Shown here piece after piece: positions 42,984 to 50,742 of a stretch of 64,000 nt of DNA (position 1 is the stretch's first letter; every line of letters starts with the position of its first letter). The translations under genes were made by a program, and so were the position numbers. This DNA is from Elusimicrobia bacterium GWA2_61_42. GTDB lineage: Bacteria > Elusimicrobiota > Elusimicrobia > Elusimicrobiales > UBA9959. The stretch is from contig MGTU01000008.1 in assembly GCA_001799615.1 (NCBI GenBank), positions 1 to 64,000 of the forward strand, given 5' to 3'. A model generated the notes under the pieces. It did not search any database and was not told the origin of the DNA. It saw only the letters and a list, made by a program, of their open reading frames with translations.

Positions 42984-44827
42984 AACTGTACTCTAAAATA
43001 TTCGCGTTCATCATAACCCTCATCGGCATCTCGATGTGGGTGAACATCCATTTTTCCAGGAAAACGGTCACCGAGGCGATGAGCGCCCAGATCACAGACA
43101 ACGCGGCTTCCGCGGTAAGGGACCTGGGCCCCACGCTCCAGCTGGCCATAGAATCCAGGAAAGAGCTTGAAGCCATAAAAGCCCTGCACGCTTTCGAGCA
43201 GAAAACCGGCGCCCTTTACGCCGCCATAGTGGCCCTGGACGGAACCATAATCGCCCATACGAACGTGGCGCTTACGGGCACACGGCTGGAAAGCCCGCTG
43301 CTGAAAAAGTTCGGGCAGACCGGGGCCAAACTTTTCAGGCGCGATACCCATAAAGGCGAGGAAACGGTGGAAGTGCTGCTGCCGCTCAACAACCGCACCC
43401 GGCCTTCCAACGAGGATATCCTGTTCGAAGGCCTGGGGGGAGGGGAGGCCCCGTCCGGCTTCATCCAGGCGGGACTGCCGCTGACCCAGGCGAAGAAGGC
43501 CGAGAAGGACATAATTTTCAAGCTTTTCATCCTGGCCATCCTGATCTCCGCCTCGGCGCTGGCGCTGTCGGCCATTTTCGTCCGCCTGATCATGGGCCAG
43601 CTCAACCACATCAGGGACGGCATACGAAAAGTACGCGACGGGAATTACTCGGTCGCGGTGCCGGTAGTGACCGGGGACGAGCTGGGTGACATCGCCGTCA
43701 GTTTCAACAAGCTGGCCAGCGGCCTGGCCGACACCACGGTCTCAAAACAGTACCTGGACTCCATCCTGGAGGGCATGCCCGACCCGCTTATCATCACCGA
43801 CGAAGAAGGCAACGTGCTGAAGGCCAATATGGCGGCGACGGAGTTTTCCGGCTACGACTTCATGCCGCCGGGCTCGCTGAACCTCAAAACCCTGCTGGAG
43901 CCGCAGACCGACGGCGGAGTGGCGCCTTTCAGCCTGCTTTCCTGGACCGGCCACACCAAGGAAATGGACCTGCTGCTCCTGGCGGAGGACGGCAGGCGCA
44001 TCCCCGTCATGCTTTCCGCCGCCTTTACCGGGGGCCCGGGCCGCAGGGAAGCCGTGATAGTGCTGAAGGACACCACCCAGCACAAGCAGTCGGAAGCCCG
44101 CGTGAGCCAATACCTCAAAGAGGTTGAAACCGTGAACAGCGAGCTGGACGCCTTCGCCCACACGGTCTCCCACGACCTCAAGGAACCGCTGCGCGGCATA
44201 GAGATGTTCTCGAATATCCTGCTTTCAGACTTCGGCAAGCAAATGGACCCGCAGGCCGCCGACTATCTCGCCCGCATCGTAAAGGCCGCCGGGCGCATGC
44301 GCCGCCTGATAGACGACCTCCTGGGCTACGCGCGGCTGGCGCGGGTAAGGAACCCCTACGAAGACGCGTCCACGGCCCAGCTGGCGGCCGAAGCCGCGGC
44401 GGCGCTGGCGCCGCTCATCGAAGAGAACAAGGCGCAGGTCAGCGTGGCCGAAAGCCTGCCCGTCCTTTTCTGCGACCCGGTCAAGATCCGCCAGGCTTTC
44501 CATAACCTTATCACCAACGCGATAAAGTACAACAAGAGCGGCGCCCCCAGGGTGGAGATAGCGGCGGAGAAGTTCGGCGAGTACTACTGGAAATTCTCCG
44601 TAAAGGACAACGGCATCGGGATCCCGAGCCAGTATTACGAAGACATCTTCAAGATGTTCAAACGGCTGCATTCGCGGGTAGAGTTCGGCGGGGGCACCGG
44701 GGCCGGGCTGACCATAGTGAAGAAGATCGTGGAAGAGCACGCCGGAAAAATATGGGTGGAATCCGTCGAGGGCAAGGGCTCCGTATTCTATTTTATAATC
44801 CCGGCCGACCTGCGGAACAAGCCTTAG
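42980..44827 (+). CDS. Membrane sensor histidine kinase (HAMP-PAS-HisKA-HATPase)
   Basis: The ATGA overlap with the binding-protein gene fixes the start. The 615-residue protein has a helix at about 6-26, a ~160-residue periplasmic sensor domain (YAAIVALDGTIIAHTNVAL is Cache/PAS-like), a second helix near 190-212, HAMP (GIRKVRDGNYSVAVP), PAS (YLDSILEGMPDPLIITDEEGNVLKANMA), HisKA with His in FAHTVSHDLKEPLRGIEMFS, and HATPase_c with NLITNAIKYN, DNGIGIP and GTGAGLTIVKKIV. The kinase core resembles the bacteriophytochrome/Rcp1 group, which matches the next gene, an Rcp1-like regulator. Confidence 0.92.
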   Translation: MKLYSKIFAFIITLIGISMWVNIHFSRKTVTEAMSAQITDNAASAVRDLGPTLQLAIESRKELEAIKALHAFEQKTGALYAAIVALDGTIIAHTNVALTGTRLESPLLKKFGQTGAKLFRRDTHKGEETVEVLLPLNNRTRPSNEDILFEGLGGGEAPSGFIQAGLPLTQAKKAEKDIIFKLFILAILISASALALSAIFVRLIMGQLNHIRDGIRKVRDGNYSVAVPVVTGDELGDIAVSFNKLASGLADTTVSKQYLDSILEGMPDPLIITDEEGNVLKANMAATEFSGYDFMPPGSLNLKTLLEPQTDGGVAPFSLLSWTGHTKEMDLLLLAEDGRRIPVMLSAAFTGGPGRREAVIVLKDTTQHKQSEARVSQYLKEVETVNSELDAFAHTVSHDLKEPLRGIEMFSNILLSDFGKQMDPQAADYLARIVKAAGRMRRLIDDLLGYARLARVRNPYEDASTAQLAAEAAAALAPLIEENKAQVSVAESLPVLFCDPVKIRQAFHNLITNAIKYNKSGAPRVEIAAEKFGEYYWKFSVKDNGIGIPSQYYEDIFKMFKRLHSRVEFGGGTGAGLTIVKKIVEEHAGKIWVESVEGKGSVFYFIIPADLRNKP

Positions 44828-44847
44828 TCATACTAGGAGAGAACACC

Positions 44848-45291
44848 ATGGTAAAGGAACCCGAGAACCTGAGCGTACTTCTTGTAGAGGACAACGAGGA
44901 CGACGTGCTCATAGCGCAGCGCGCCTTCCGCGAGTTCAAGGTAATTAACGAGGTGAACGTGGCGCGCGACGGGCAGGAGGCGCTGGACATGCTGTCCGCC
45001 TCCGGCCGGCATACCGGCAAAAAACCGCTCAGGCCCGCCCTCATCCTGCTGGACATCACCCTGCCGCTGATGGACGGGATGAACGTGCTCAAGCGCCTCA
45101 AAGCGGACCCGGCCCTGCGCGGCATCCCGGTGATCATGCTGACCACCTCCTCCAGGCACGAGGACATCGTGCGCAGCTACGAGAACGGCGCCGCCTCCTA
45201 CATCACCAAGCCGGCCTCGCTCGAAGACTTCCTTGAACTGGCCCGCAGGTTCGAAGCCTACTGGGTTACCGTTTCAAAGCTCCCGGTATAA
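44848..45291 (+). CDS. Rcp1-like single-domain response regulator
   Basis: AGGAG precedes ATG 44848. The 147-residue protein is a receiver domain only: VLLVEDNEDDVLIAQRAF (acidic pair), LILLDITLPLMDGMNVLKRLK with the phospho-accepting Asp, VIMLTTSS and ASYITKPASLEDF with the conserved Lys. Rcp1-type regulators partner phytochrome-class kinases like the one immediately upstream. It has no output domain, so it must act by protein contact or phosphorelay, perhaps with the GAF protein that follows. Confidence 0.93.
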   Translation: MVKEPENLSVLLVEDNEDDVLIAQRAFREFKVINEVNVARDGQEALDMLSASGRHTGKKPLRPALILLDITLPLMDGMNVLKRLKADPALRGIPVIMLTTSSRHEDIVRSYENGAASYITKPASLEDFLELARRFEAYWVTVSKLPV

Positions 45292-45300
45292 GAAGGACCT

Positions 45301-45990
45301 ATGGCCGACCCGCACAAGCTGAGAATCCCGGATATAGCCGTCCTGAAGTGGCGGAACATCGCCGAACTGCTGGCCCAGGTGGCCGCGGTGCCGGCCGCGA
45401 CGATAAACGTGGTGGAGGAGAATTATCTGCGCGTCATCGGCGTCAGCCAGGGGCCCGGCGCACCCTTCCAGCAGGACGAGCGGGTGGAAATGAAGCCCGG
45501 CCTGCGCATCTACTGCTCAGCCGTGGTGCAGGCCAGGGAAAAACTTATAATCCCGGACGCCACTAAGAGCGAGTTCTGGAAGGAAAGCGAAGGGGCGAAA
45601 GCCGGCTTTGTCGCCTACGTCGGCGTCCCCGTCTTCCACCCCGACGGCGATATTTTCGGCAGCATCTGCCTTTTCGACCGCAAGCCCAATACTTTCGAGG
45701 GGCCGATCGTGCGCCTGATGGAGGAGTTCAGCGAAATAATAACCGGCCACCTTTCCATCATAACCAAGAACCTGCAGCTCGAGGACACCCTGAAGGAAGT
45801 GCGCACCCTGCAGGGACTCATCCCGATCTGCGCCAACTGCAAGAAGATCCGTGACGACAAGGGCTTCTGGCAGAAGGTGGAGGTGTACCTGGAGGAGCGC
45901 TCCAACGCGCGCTTCACGCACGGCCTCTGCGAGGACTGCATCCAGAAGCTCTACGGGAAGGAGAAATGGTTCAAGGAGAAAGACAAGTAG
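45301..45990 (+). CDS. GAF-domain protein with a Cys-rich C-terminal motif
   Basis: The 229-residue protein has a GAF domain at about residues 15-155 (INVVEENYLRVIGVSQGP, FVAYVGVPVFHPDGDIFGSICLFD) and a ~45-residue tail PICANCKKIRDDKGFWQKVE...HGLCEDCIQKLY. This tail, with CxxC and a later CxxC, is found at the C-termini of many PAS and GAF signalling proteins and probably binds zinc or an Fe-S cluster. There is no catalytic output, so it may act as a ligand- or redox-responsive adaptor for the kinase/regulator pair, 9 nt downstream of the regulator gene. Confidence 0.85.
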   Translation: MADPHKLRIPDIAVLKWRNIAELLAQVAAVPAATINVVEENYLRVIGVSQGPGAPFQQDERVEMKPGLRIYCSAVVQAREKLIIPDATKSEFWKESEGAKAGFVAYVGVPVFHPDGDIFGSICLFDRKPNTFEGPIVRLMEEFSEIITGHLSIITKNLQLEDTLKEVRTLQGLIPICANCKKIRDDKGFWQKVEVYLEERSNARFTHGLCEDCIQKLYGKEKWFKEKDK

Positions 45991-45993
45991 GAC

Positions 45994-46569
45994 CTAGAAC
46001 AGGCCCAGGTGTCCGAGCAGGATCTTGAGGCCTATACCGATCAGGATCACCCCGCCGGCGGCTTCCATTTTATTCTCGAAGAAATGGCCGCCGGCGGAGC
46101 CTATTTTAACCCCGGCCACGGACATCAGGAAAGTTACCAGCCCGATTACAAGCACGGGCGCGATGATGGAGACCTGCAGCAGCGAGAAGGTAAGCCCCAC
46201 GGCCAGGGCGTCTATGCTGGTGGCGATGGCCAGCACGGTCAGCGTACCGGTATCGAAAGGGCAGGTCTTCGCCCCGCCGCATTCCTCCTCTTCCTTTATC
46301 TTGACGGCCTCGTAAAGCATTTTGCCGCCGACCGCCGACAGCAGGCCGAAAGCTATCCAGTGGTCCCAGCCGGCTATGAAATTCTTCATGCTCAGGCCCG
46401 CGGCCCAGCCGAGCACGGGCATCAGCGCCTGGAACCCGCCGAAGAACACGCCCATCTTGAGCGCGTTGGGGAGATGGAGCCGCTTCATGGTGGCGCCGCT
46501 GGCCACCGAAACGGCGAACGCGTCCATAGAAAGTCCGAGCGCGATAAAAAGTATCTCGAGAAGTTTCAT
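45994..46569 (-). CDS. mntP: Manganese efflux pump MntP
   Basis: The 191-residue protein has six helices and the MntP/DUF204 duplicated signature (ALGLSMDAFAVSVASG and AIATSIDALAVGLTFSLL, each with the membrane Asp). It exports Mn2+ from the cytoplasm. TATAAT ends 6 nt before ATG 46569, so the mRNA is leaderless and has no room for the Mn-sensing yybP-ykoY riboswitch found before mntP in other bacteria. Divergent from the DUF2062-like gene; 101 nt separate the two start codons. Confidence 0.92.
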   Translation of the reverse strand: MKLLEILFIALGLSMDAFAVSVASGATMKRLHLPNALKMGVFFGGFQALMPVLGWAAGLSMKNFIAGWDHWIAFGLLSAVGGKMLYEAVKIKEEEECGGAKTCPFDTGTLTVLAIATSIDALAVGLTFSLLQVSIIAPVLVIGLVTFLMSVAGVKIGSAGGHFFENKMEAAGGVILIGIGLKILLGHLGLF

Positions 46570-46575
46570 GTACAG

Positions 46576-46581
46576 ATTATA
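46576..46581 (-). promoter_or_regulatory. Perfect -10 box (leaderless) of mntP
   Basis: TATAAT on the minus strand ends 6 nt before ATG 46569. Confidence 0.7.
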
Positions 46582-46635
46582 CCAAGTAGCTTTCCGCGCG
46601 AAACAGGGCTGGCCCGCCGTCCGGCCAACGAAGGC

Positions 46636-46664
46636 TTGAACCCGCGCGCGAGTTTTAATATATT
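46636..46664 (+). promoter_or_regulatory. Promoter (leaderless) of the TIGR03546-type gene
   Basis: TTGAAC at 46636-46641, a 17-nt spacer, TATATT at 46659-46664, then 6 nt to ATG 46671. Confidence 0.8.
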
Positions 46665-46670
46665 AAATCT

Positions 46671-47183
46671 ATGAACCCAATAGGACTTATCCGCCAATTC
46701 ATCCAGGGACTTACCAGCGACACCGACCCGCGCCAGATCGGCGCCGGCATCGCCCTCGGCTTCCTTATAGGCCTGATGCCCAAAGCCACCCTGACCGCCC
46801 AGCTGCTCATAGTGCTGCTGATGGCCACGCGCGTCAATATCCCCATGGCCCTGCTCTCCGTGCTGGCCGTCAGCCTGGCCAACCCGCTGCTGGACAGGCT
46901 CAGCGACCCCGTCGGCTACGCCCTGCTGACCAGCGAGGCCCTGCGGCCCCTGTGGACCAAACTTTACAATACGCCCTTGATGCCCTGGACCGGCTTCAAC
47001 AACACCGTGGTGCCGGGAGGACTGGTGCTCGGCGCTCTGCTGCTCGCGCCGGTCTATTTCGCGGGCAAGCGCTTCGGGGTTTTCTATAACGAGAAGTTCC
47101 GCGAGCGCGTGATGAATTCCAGGATCGTAAAAGGCCTTAAGGCGTCCTGGCTCTTTGACTGGTACTTCAAGGGGGCCGTGTAA
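46671..47183 (+). CDS. TIGR03546/DUF2062-like membrane protein
   Basis: The 170-residue protein has about four helices and a DUF2062-like core (DPRQIGAGIALGFLIGLMPKATLTAQLLIVLLMATRVNIPMALLSVL, NPLLDRLSDPVGYALL), ending in a basic amphipathic tail. It matches my memory of TIGR03546, which is found next to TIGR03545 as here. The pair has no known function; membrane or envelope assembly is a guess. It starts exactly at the predicted transcription start, and the partner's start codon follows its stop immediately. Confidence 0.8.
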   Translation: MNPIGLIRQFIQGLTSDTDPRQIGAGIALGFLIGLMPKATLTAQLLIVLLMATRVNIPMALLSVLAVSLANPLLDRLSDPVGYALLTSEALRPLWTKLYNTPLMPWTGFNNTVVPGGLVLGALLLAPVYFAGKRFGVFYNEKFRERVMNSRIVKGLKASWLFDWYFKGAV

Positions 47184-47184
47184 T

Positions 47185-48942
47185 ATGCGCAAATCCTACC
47201 TGCTGCCCCGCCTCATACTGCTGGCGCTCGTCTGGGCCTTCTTTTTCTTCGCCTTCGACCCGCTGCTGAAGTGGGGCATGATCAAGGGCGTTGAAAAAGG
47301 CGCCAAGGCAAAAGCGGAGATAGCTTCGCTGCATACGACCTTCCTGCCGCCCTCCCTCAAGCTGACCGGCTTTGCCGTGGCGGACGCCAAAGACGAGTAC
47401 AAGAACCTGCTGGAATTTTCCGAGCTGGCCTTCGCGGCTGAGGGGAAACCGCTGCTGGAGAAGAAACTCGTGGTGGACAAAGCCGCGCTCTCGGGCCTGC
47501 GCTTCGGCACGGCCCGCAAAACCTCGGGCAAGCTGGCTTTCGTCAAAGAGGAACCCTCCGAACTGGTGGAAGGCTTCAAGAAGGAATCCAGGGATTTCGC
47601 GCTGGACCGGGCCGCCGACGTAAAAGCGGGCGCCGTAGAGGATTACAAGGTGGACCCGTCGGAGCTGGGCTCGGTGAAACTGGCCAAACAGCTGGAAGAG
47701 AGCTACCAGAAGGACTACCAGGACATCTCAGCCCGCGTCGACACGAAGAAATACGAGGCCGGCCTGGAAGCGCTGAAAGCCCGCTACGAGAAGGCCAAGG
47801 GCGAGAGCAACTTCGCCAAACAGGCCAAGGATTACGCCGACATCGGCAAGGAAGTTAAAAAGCTCACCGCCGACTTCAAGAAAGACAAGGCGGAAGCCGA
47901 GGCGGCCCTGGCGAAGGCCAGAGATTCTTTTAAGGCCGTCGACGAGGCCCGCAAGCAGGACCTGGCAGCGGTAATGGCCAGGATGAAGCTGCCGTCCCTG
48001 GACACGCAGTCCCTGGCGCGCATGCTGGCCGGCCCGGTGATAGCCGAAAAAACGGCGACCGTTATGAAGTGGGTCGCGATGGGGCGCAAATACATGCCCT
48101 CCAATTCGAAGGGCGTGCTTAAGAACGAAGCCCGCCGAGGCCGCGAGGTTCACTTCCCCAAAGCGGAGAGCTACCCCAACTTCCTCGTGCGAACACTGTC
48201 CGTCACCGGCGAACTGGGCACCGAAGACCCGCTGGAGTACAAAGGCGCCATAGAAGGCCTGACCACCCAGCCGCAGGTCTACGGCAAACCGACTACCGCC
48301 GTCATAAAAGGCGCGAAAGGCGCGCGCCGGCTGGACTTCCGCGCCTCGCTCGACGCTTCAGGCGCGGAAATAAAGACCGACTCGGCGCTGCTGTACACCG
48401 GCATGCCGGTAAGCCAGCTGCAGCTGGGCTCCCCGTCGTCGTTCATGGTGGATATAACCGGCGGTACCGGGGCTTTCGAAGGCGGGCTGAAAACCGCGGG
48501 CGAGAACCTGGCCGGCAAGGCCGCCCTGCGCCTGGCCGGGGCCTCGTTCAAACCCAAGGCAGACAATATCAAGGCCGCGCCGCTCCGGTCCGCGGTGGAG
48601 TCGTCTTTCGCCGGGCTGTCTTCCGCTTATATCGGCGCCGACATCTCCGGAACGATAAAGGACCCCAAACTCTCGGTAAACACCGACCTGGCGAACGCCC
48701 TCTCCAAAGCCTTCAGCGGCGCGATGGGCGCGGAGGTCAAAAAGGCCCAGGCGGAGGCGCAGAAGAAAATAGACGAGGCCTTGAAGCCTTACCGCTCCAA
48801 ACTGGACGACACGGCCGCGGCCAAACAGGCAGAGCTCGGCGGCAAGCTCAAGGAGGCCGAGTCCAGGATCTCCGGGCTTGGGGACGGGCTGCTGAAGAAC
48901 CTGACCCCGGGGAAAATGAAGCTTCCCAAATTCAAGCTGTGA
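47185..48942 (+). CDS. TIGR03545-like AsmA-type envelope protein
   Basis: ATG 47185 is chosen, right after the previous stop; GGGGGCC provides a weak ribosome site. The 585-residue protein has one N-terminal helix (LLPRLILLALVWAFFFFAFDPLL), a GVEKGAKAKAEIASLHTTFLPPSLKLTGFAVAD segment like AsmA/DUF748 proteins, a long coiled coil (about residues 150-260) and beta-rich C-terminal repeats ending with another helix (KKAQAEAQKKIDEALKPY). With TIGR03546 it forms a conserved pair. AsmA relatives bridge inner and outer membranes for lipid transport; a similar role is inferred. Confidence 0.8.
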   Translation: MRKSYLLPRLILLALVWAFFFFAFDPLLKWGMIKGVEKGAKAKAEIASLHTTFLPPSLKLTGFAVADAKDEYKNLLEFSELAFAAEGKPLLEKKLVVDKAALSGLRFGTARKTSGKLAFVKEEPSELVEGFKKESRDFALDRAADVKAGAVEDYKVDPSELGSVKLAKQLEESYQKDYQDISARVDTKKYEAGLEALKARYEKAKGESNFAKQAKDYADIGKEVKKLTADFKKDKAEAEAALAKARDSFKAVDEARKQDLAAVMARMKLPSLDTQSLARMLAGPVIAEKTATVMKWVAMGRKYMPSNSKGVLKNEARRGREVHFPKAESYPNFLVRTLSVTGELGTEDPLEYKGAIEGLTTQPQVYGKPTTAVIKGAKGARRLDFRASLDASGAEIKTDSALLYTGMPVSQLQLGSPSSFMVDITGGTGAFEGGLKTAGENLAGKAALRLAGASFKPKADNIKAAPLRSAVESSFAGLSSAYIGADISGTIKDPKLSVNTDLANALSKAFSGAMGAEVKKAQAEAQKKIDEALKPYRSKLDDTAAAKQAELGGKLKEAESRISGLGDGLLKNLTPGKMKLPKFKL

Positions 48943-48956
48943 AAAAACCGGGAAGG

Positions 48957-49373
48957 ATGCCCGCCGTTTTTATCGGGCATGGCTCGCCCATGAACGCCGC
49001 GCTGGACAACCGGTTCACGCGCGCCATGGCGGCGCTGGGGAAAACCCTGCCCAGCCCCAGGGCCGTTCTCTGAGTTTCAGCCCACTGGTTTACCGCCGGG
49101 GAACTTAAGGCGAACGGGGCCGGGAAGTTTTCCACCATCCACGACTTTTCCGGCTTCCCCAAAGAACTGTACTCCATAACCTAAGAGCCGCCTCCCACGG
49201 CGGAACTGGCGGACTACGCCGGGCTGCCTGGCGGGCCGCTCGCCGTACCCACCCCGGACCATTACTGGCCTTTCCTGGCCGCCCTCGGGGCGGGGGGAGC
49301 AGACAAGGCCTCCTACCCCTACGAAGGCTTCCACCATGCCTCGCTCTCCATGAGAGCAGTGCGCTTCGGTTAA
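48957..49373 (+). pseudogene. Decayed extradiol dioxygenase gene (YgiD/LigB type)
   Basis: Reading one frame from ATG 48957 (or GTG 48939) gives MPAVFIGHGSPMNAAL, RFTRAMAALGKTLPSPRAVL, stop (TGA 49071), VSAHWFTAGEL, FSTIHDFSGFPKELYSIT, stop (TAA 49182), EPPPTAELADYAGLPG, then LAVPTPDHYWPFLAALG and SLSMRAVRFG with a final TAA. These are the conserved blocks of 4,5-DOPA extradiol dioxygenase-like proteins, including the metal-binding GHGSPM and SAHW and TPDHY. Two nonsense mutations and a missing middle part (total ~138 codons against about 260) make it non-functional. The frame is otherwise kept, so the decay is fairly recent. Confidence 0.85.
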
Positions 49374-49448
49374 ACCGCGTTCATCGTTACTTTAGTTTTC
49401 AGGCACTTCCCAGCGGGAGGGGGAGCAGGCGCGTCCGCGGCCCGAGCG

Positions 49449-49484
49449 TTAACGGCTCCGGCAGCGGCGGCGCCGCCGTTTTCT
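49449..49484 (+). terminator. Possible hairpin terminator after the pseudogene
   Basis: AACGGC near 49450 can pair with GCCGTT near 49475-49480, with a central GGCGGCGCCGCC palindrome, followed by TTTTC. The rest of the 302-nt gap 49374-49675 up to the promoter shows no gene. Confidence 0.35.
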
Positions 49485-49556
49485 TCCGGAATACTTTACA
49501 GTAACGATGGAGTAACTCTGGCTGCCCGTCGTAATTCATAGCCATATAAATAGGGA

Positions 49557-49585
49557 TTGACAAAACACAAACGATGACGTATACT
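49557..49585 (+). promoter_or_regulatory. Near-consensus promoter of the hydrogenase locus
   Basis: TTGACA at 49557-49562, exactly 17 nt, then TATACT at 49580-49585. Transcription is expected near 49592, leaving an ~84-nt leader before the first regulator gene. Confidence 0.85.
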
Positions 49586-49598
49586 ATTTACGTAGTCA

Positions 49599-49616
49599 AC
49601 GTTAATTGTGTAACGT
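49599..49616. promoter_or_regulatory. Candidate Rex operator
   Basis: An 18-bp palindrome, ACGTTA-N6-TAACGT, whose centre GTTAATTGTGTAAC matches the core of the clostridial/Thermotoga-type Rex site (GTTAA-N4-TTAAC) in nine of ten positions. It lies about 8 nt after the predicted start site, a repressor position, and the rex gene itself is the second gene of the locus. Confidence 0.45.
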
Positions 49617-49675
49617 GAATAAATAACGATGCCGCAGGCGCCGTTACAATCTAAACGAAGCGGATGGAGGAATGT

Positions 49676-50092
49676 ATGGCTAAGATACTCTGCATAGACG
49701 ACGATAAGGATATCCTGGACACCTGTGAAGTGGTGCTGCAGGGCCAGGGACACACCGTTGAAACCGCCATCAACGGCAGGGAAGGCTTCGAGAAGGCCGC
49801 CAAGCTCAAGCCGGACCTCATAATACTGGACGTCATGATGGACGATTCCACCGAAGGCTTCCAGACCGCCCAGAAGTTCCGCCGCACCGAAACCCTGAAA
49901 TACGTTCCGATACTGATGCTCACCTCGGTCAACGAAACCTCGCCCCAGAAGTTCGGCGAGAAGGACGGGGAATTCCTGCCCGTGGACGGTTTCATGGAGA
50001 AACCGGTAAAACCCAAGGAGTTCGTAGCCAAGGTAAAAGAACTGCTCGCGCTAACGAAAGACCAGGTCAACGTGGAAGGCCGCACGAAATAA
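49676..50092 (+). CDS. Single-domain response regulator
   Basis: GGAGG precedes ATG 49676 by 5 nt (an ATG 12 nt upstream overlaps the ribosome site and is not used). The 138-residue protein is a receiver domain: ILCIDDDKDILDTCEVVL, LIILDVMMDDSTEGFQTAQ with the phospho-accepting Asp, LMLTSVNETS and GFMEKPVKPKEF with the Lys. It resembles the regulator at 57003 (shared 'MMxx...GF' loop). It has no DNA-binding output, so it may take phosphate from the hydrogenase-linked kinases downstream. First gene of the hydrogenase operon. Confidence 0.9.
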   Translation: MAKILCIDDDKDILDTCEVVLQGQGHTVETAINGREGFEKAAKLKPDLIILDVMMDDSTEGFQTAQKFRRTETLKYVPILMLTSVNETSPQKFGEKDGEFLPVDGFMEKPVKPKEFVAKVKELLALTKDQVNVEGRTK

Positions 50093-50100
50093 GGAGCTTT

Positions 50101-50742
50101 ATGACGAGGATTCCCCAGCGTACCGTAGAAAGGTTCTTCCGTTACTGCCAGTTCCTGCACACCCGGCTGGAGGCCGGCTCGGAGCATGTCTTCTCCCATG
50201 AACTGGCCGCGGCGGTAGGAGTTTCGCCGGAACAGGTACGGCGCGACCTGATGAACTTCAAGCTGAAGGGCACCCCGCAACGGGGCTATCCCATACAGGA
50301 GTTCATGACCGAACTGTACGCGCACCTGGAATCCTCGTCCCTGACCAAGATGGTCCTGCTGGGGGTGGGGAACCTGGGAAAGGCCATCCTTTCCTATTTC
50401 CTCAAGCGCCGGCCCAACCTCTCCATAGTGGCGGCTTTCGACCAGGACCCGGAAAAGACCAACCGGGTCTACTCCGGCTGCCAGGTGCACCACATAGGCC
50501 AGCTGGAGAAGATCGCCTCGAGGGAAAAGGCCGCCGTGGGGATAATAACGGTGCCGGCTTCCGCCGCCCAGGAGGCCGCCGACGCGCTGGTACGCGCCGG
50601 GGTCAAAGGGATAGTCAACTTCGCCCCGGCCCAGATCAAGGTCCCGGCCGGAGTTTTCCTGGACCAGATCGACATCACGCTGTCCATAGAGAAAGCGGCG
50701 TATTTCGCACGCAAGAATTCACTCAAGGAGCAACTAAGATGA
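50101..50742 (+). CDS. rex: Redox-sensing transcriptional repressor Rex
   Basis: AAGGAG precedes ATG 50101. The 213-residue protein has an N-terminal winged helix (IPQRTVERFFRYCQFL, SHELAAAVGVSPEQVRRDLMNF) and a Rossmann domain with GVGNLG at 88-93, AAFDQDPEK and VPASAAQEAADALVRAGVKGIVNFAP. Rex represses fermentation and respiratory genes when NADH is low and releases DNA when NADH rises. Its place inside a NAD(H)-linked hydrogenase operon with a candidate operator in the leader suggests autoregulation and control of H2 production. Stop and next start overlap (ATGA). Confidence 0.95.
   Translation: MTRIPQRTVERFFRYCQFLHTRLEAGSEHVFSHELAAAVGVSPEQVRRDLMNFKLKGTPQRGYPIQEFMTELYAHLESSSLTKMVLLGVGNLGKAILSYFLKRRPNLSIVAAFDQDPEKTNRVYSGCQVHHIGQLEKIASREKAAVGIITVPASAAQEAADALVRAGVKGIVNFAPAQIKVPAGVFLDQIDITLSIEKAAYFARKNSLKEQLR

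Noticed and set aside
49071-49073. TGA in the extradiol dioxygenase remnant as a selenocysteine codon.
   Set aside because: The position holds an aliphatic residue in the family, a second stop (TAA) follows and the middle of the gene is missing, so decay explains it better.
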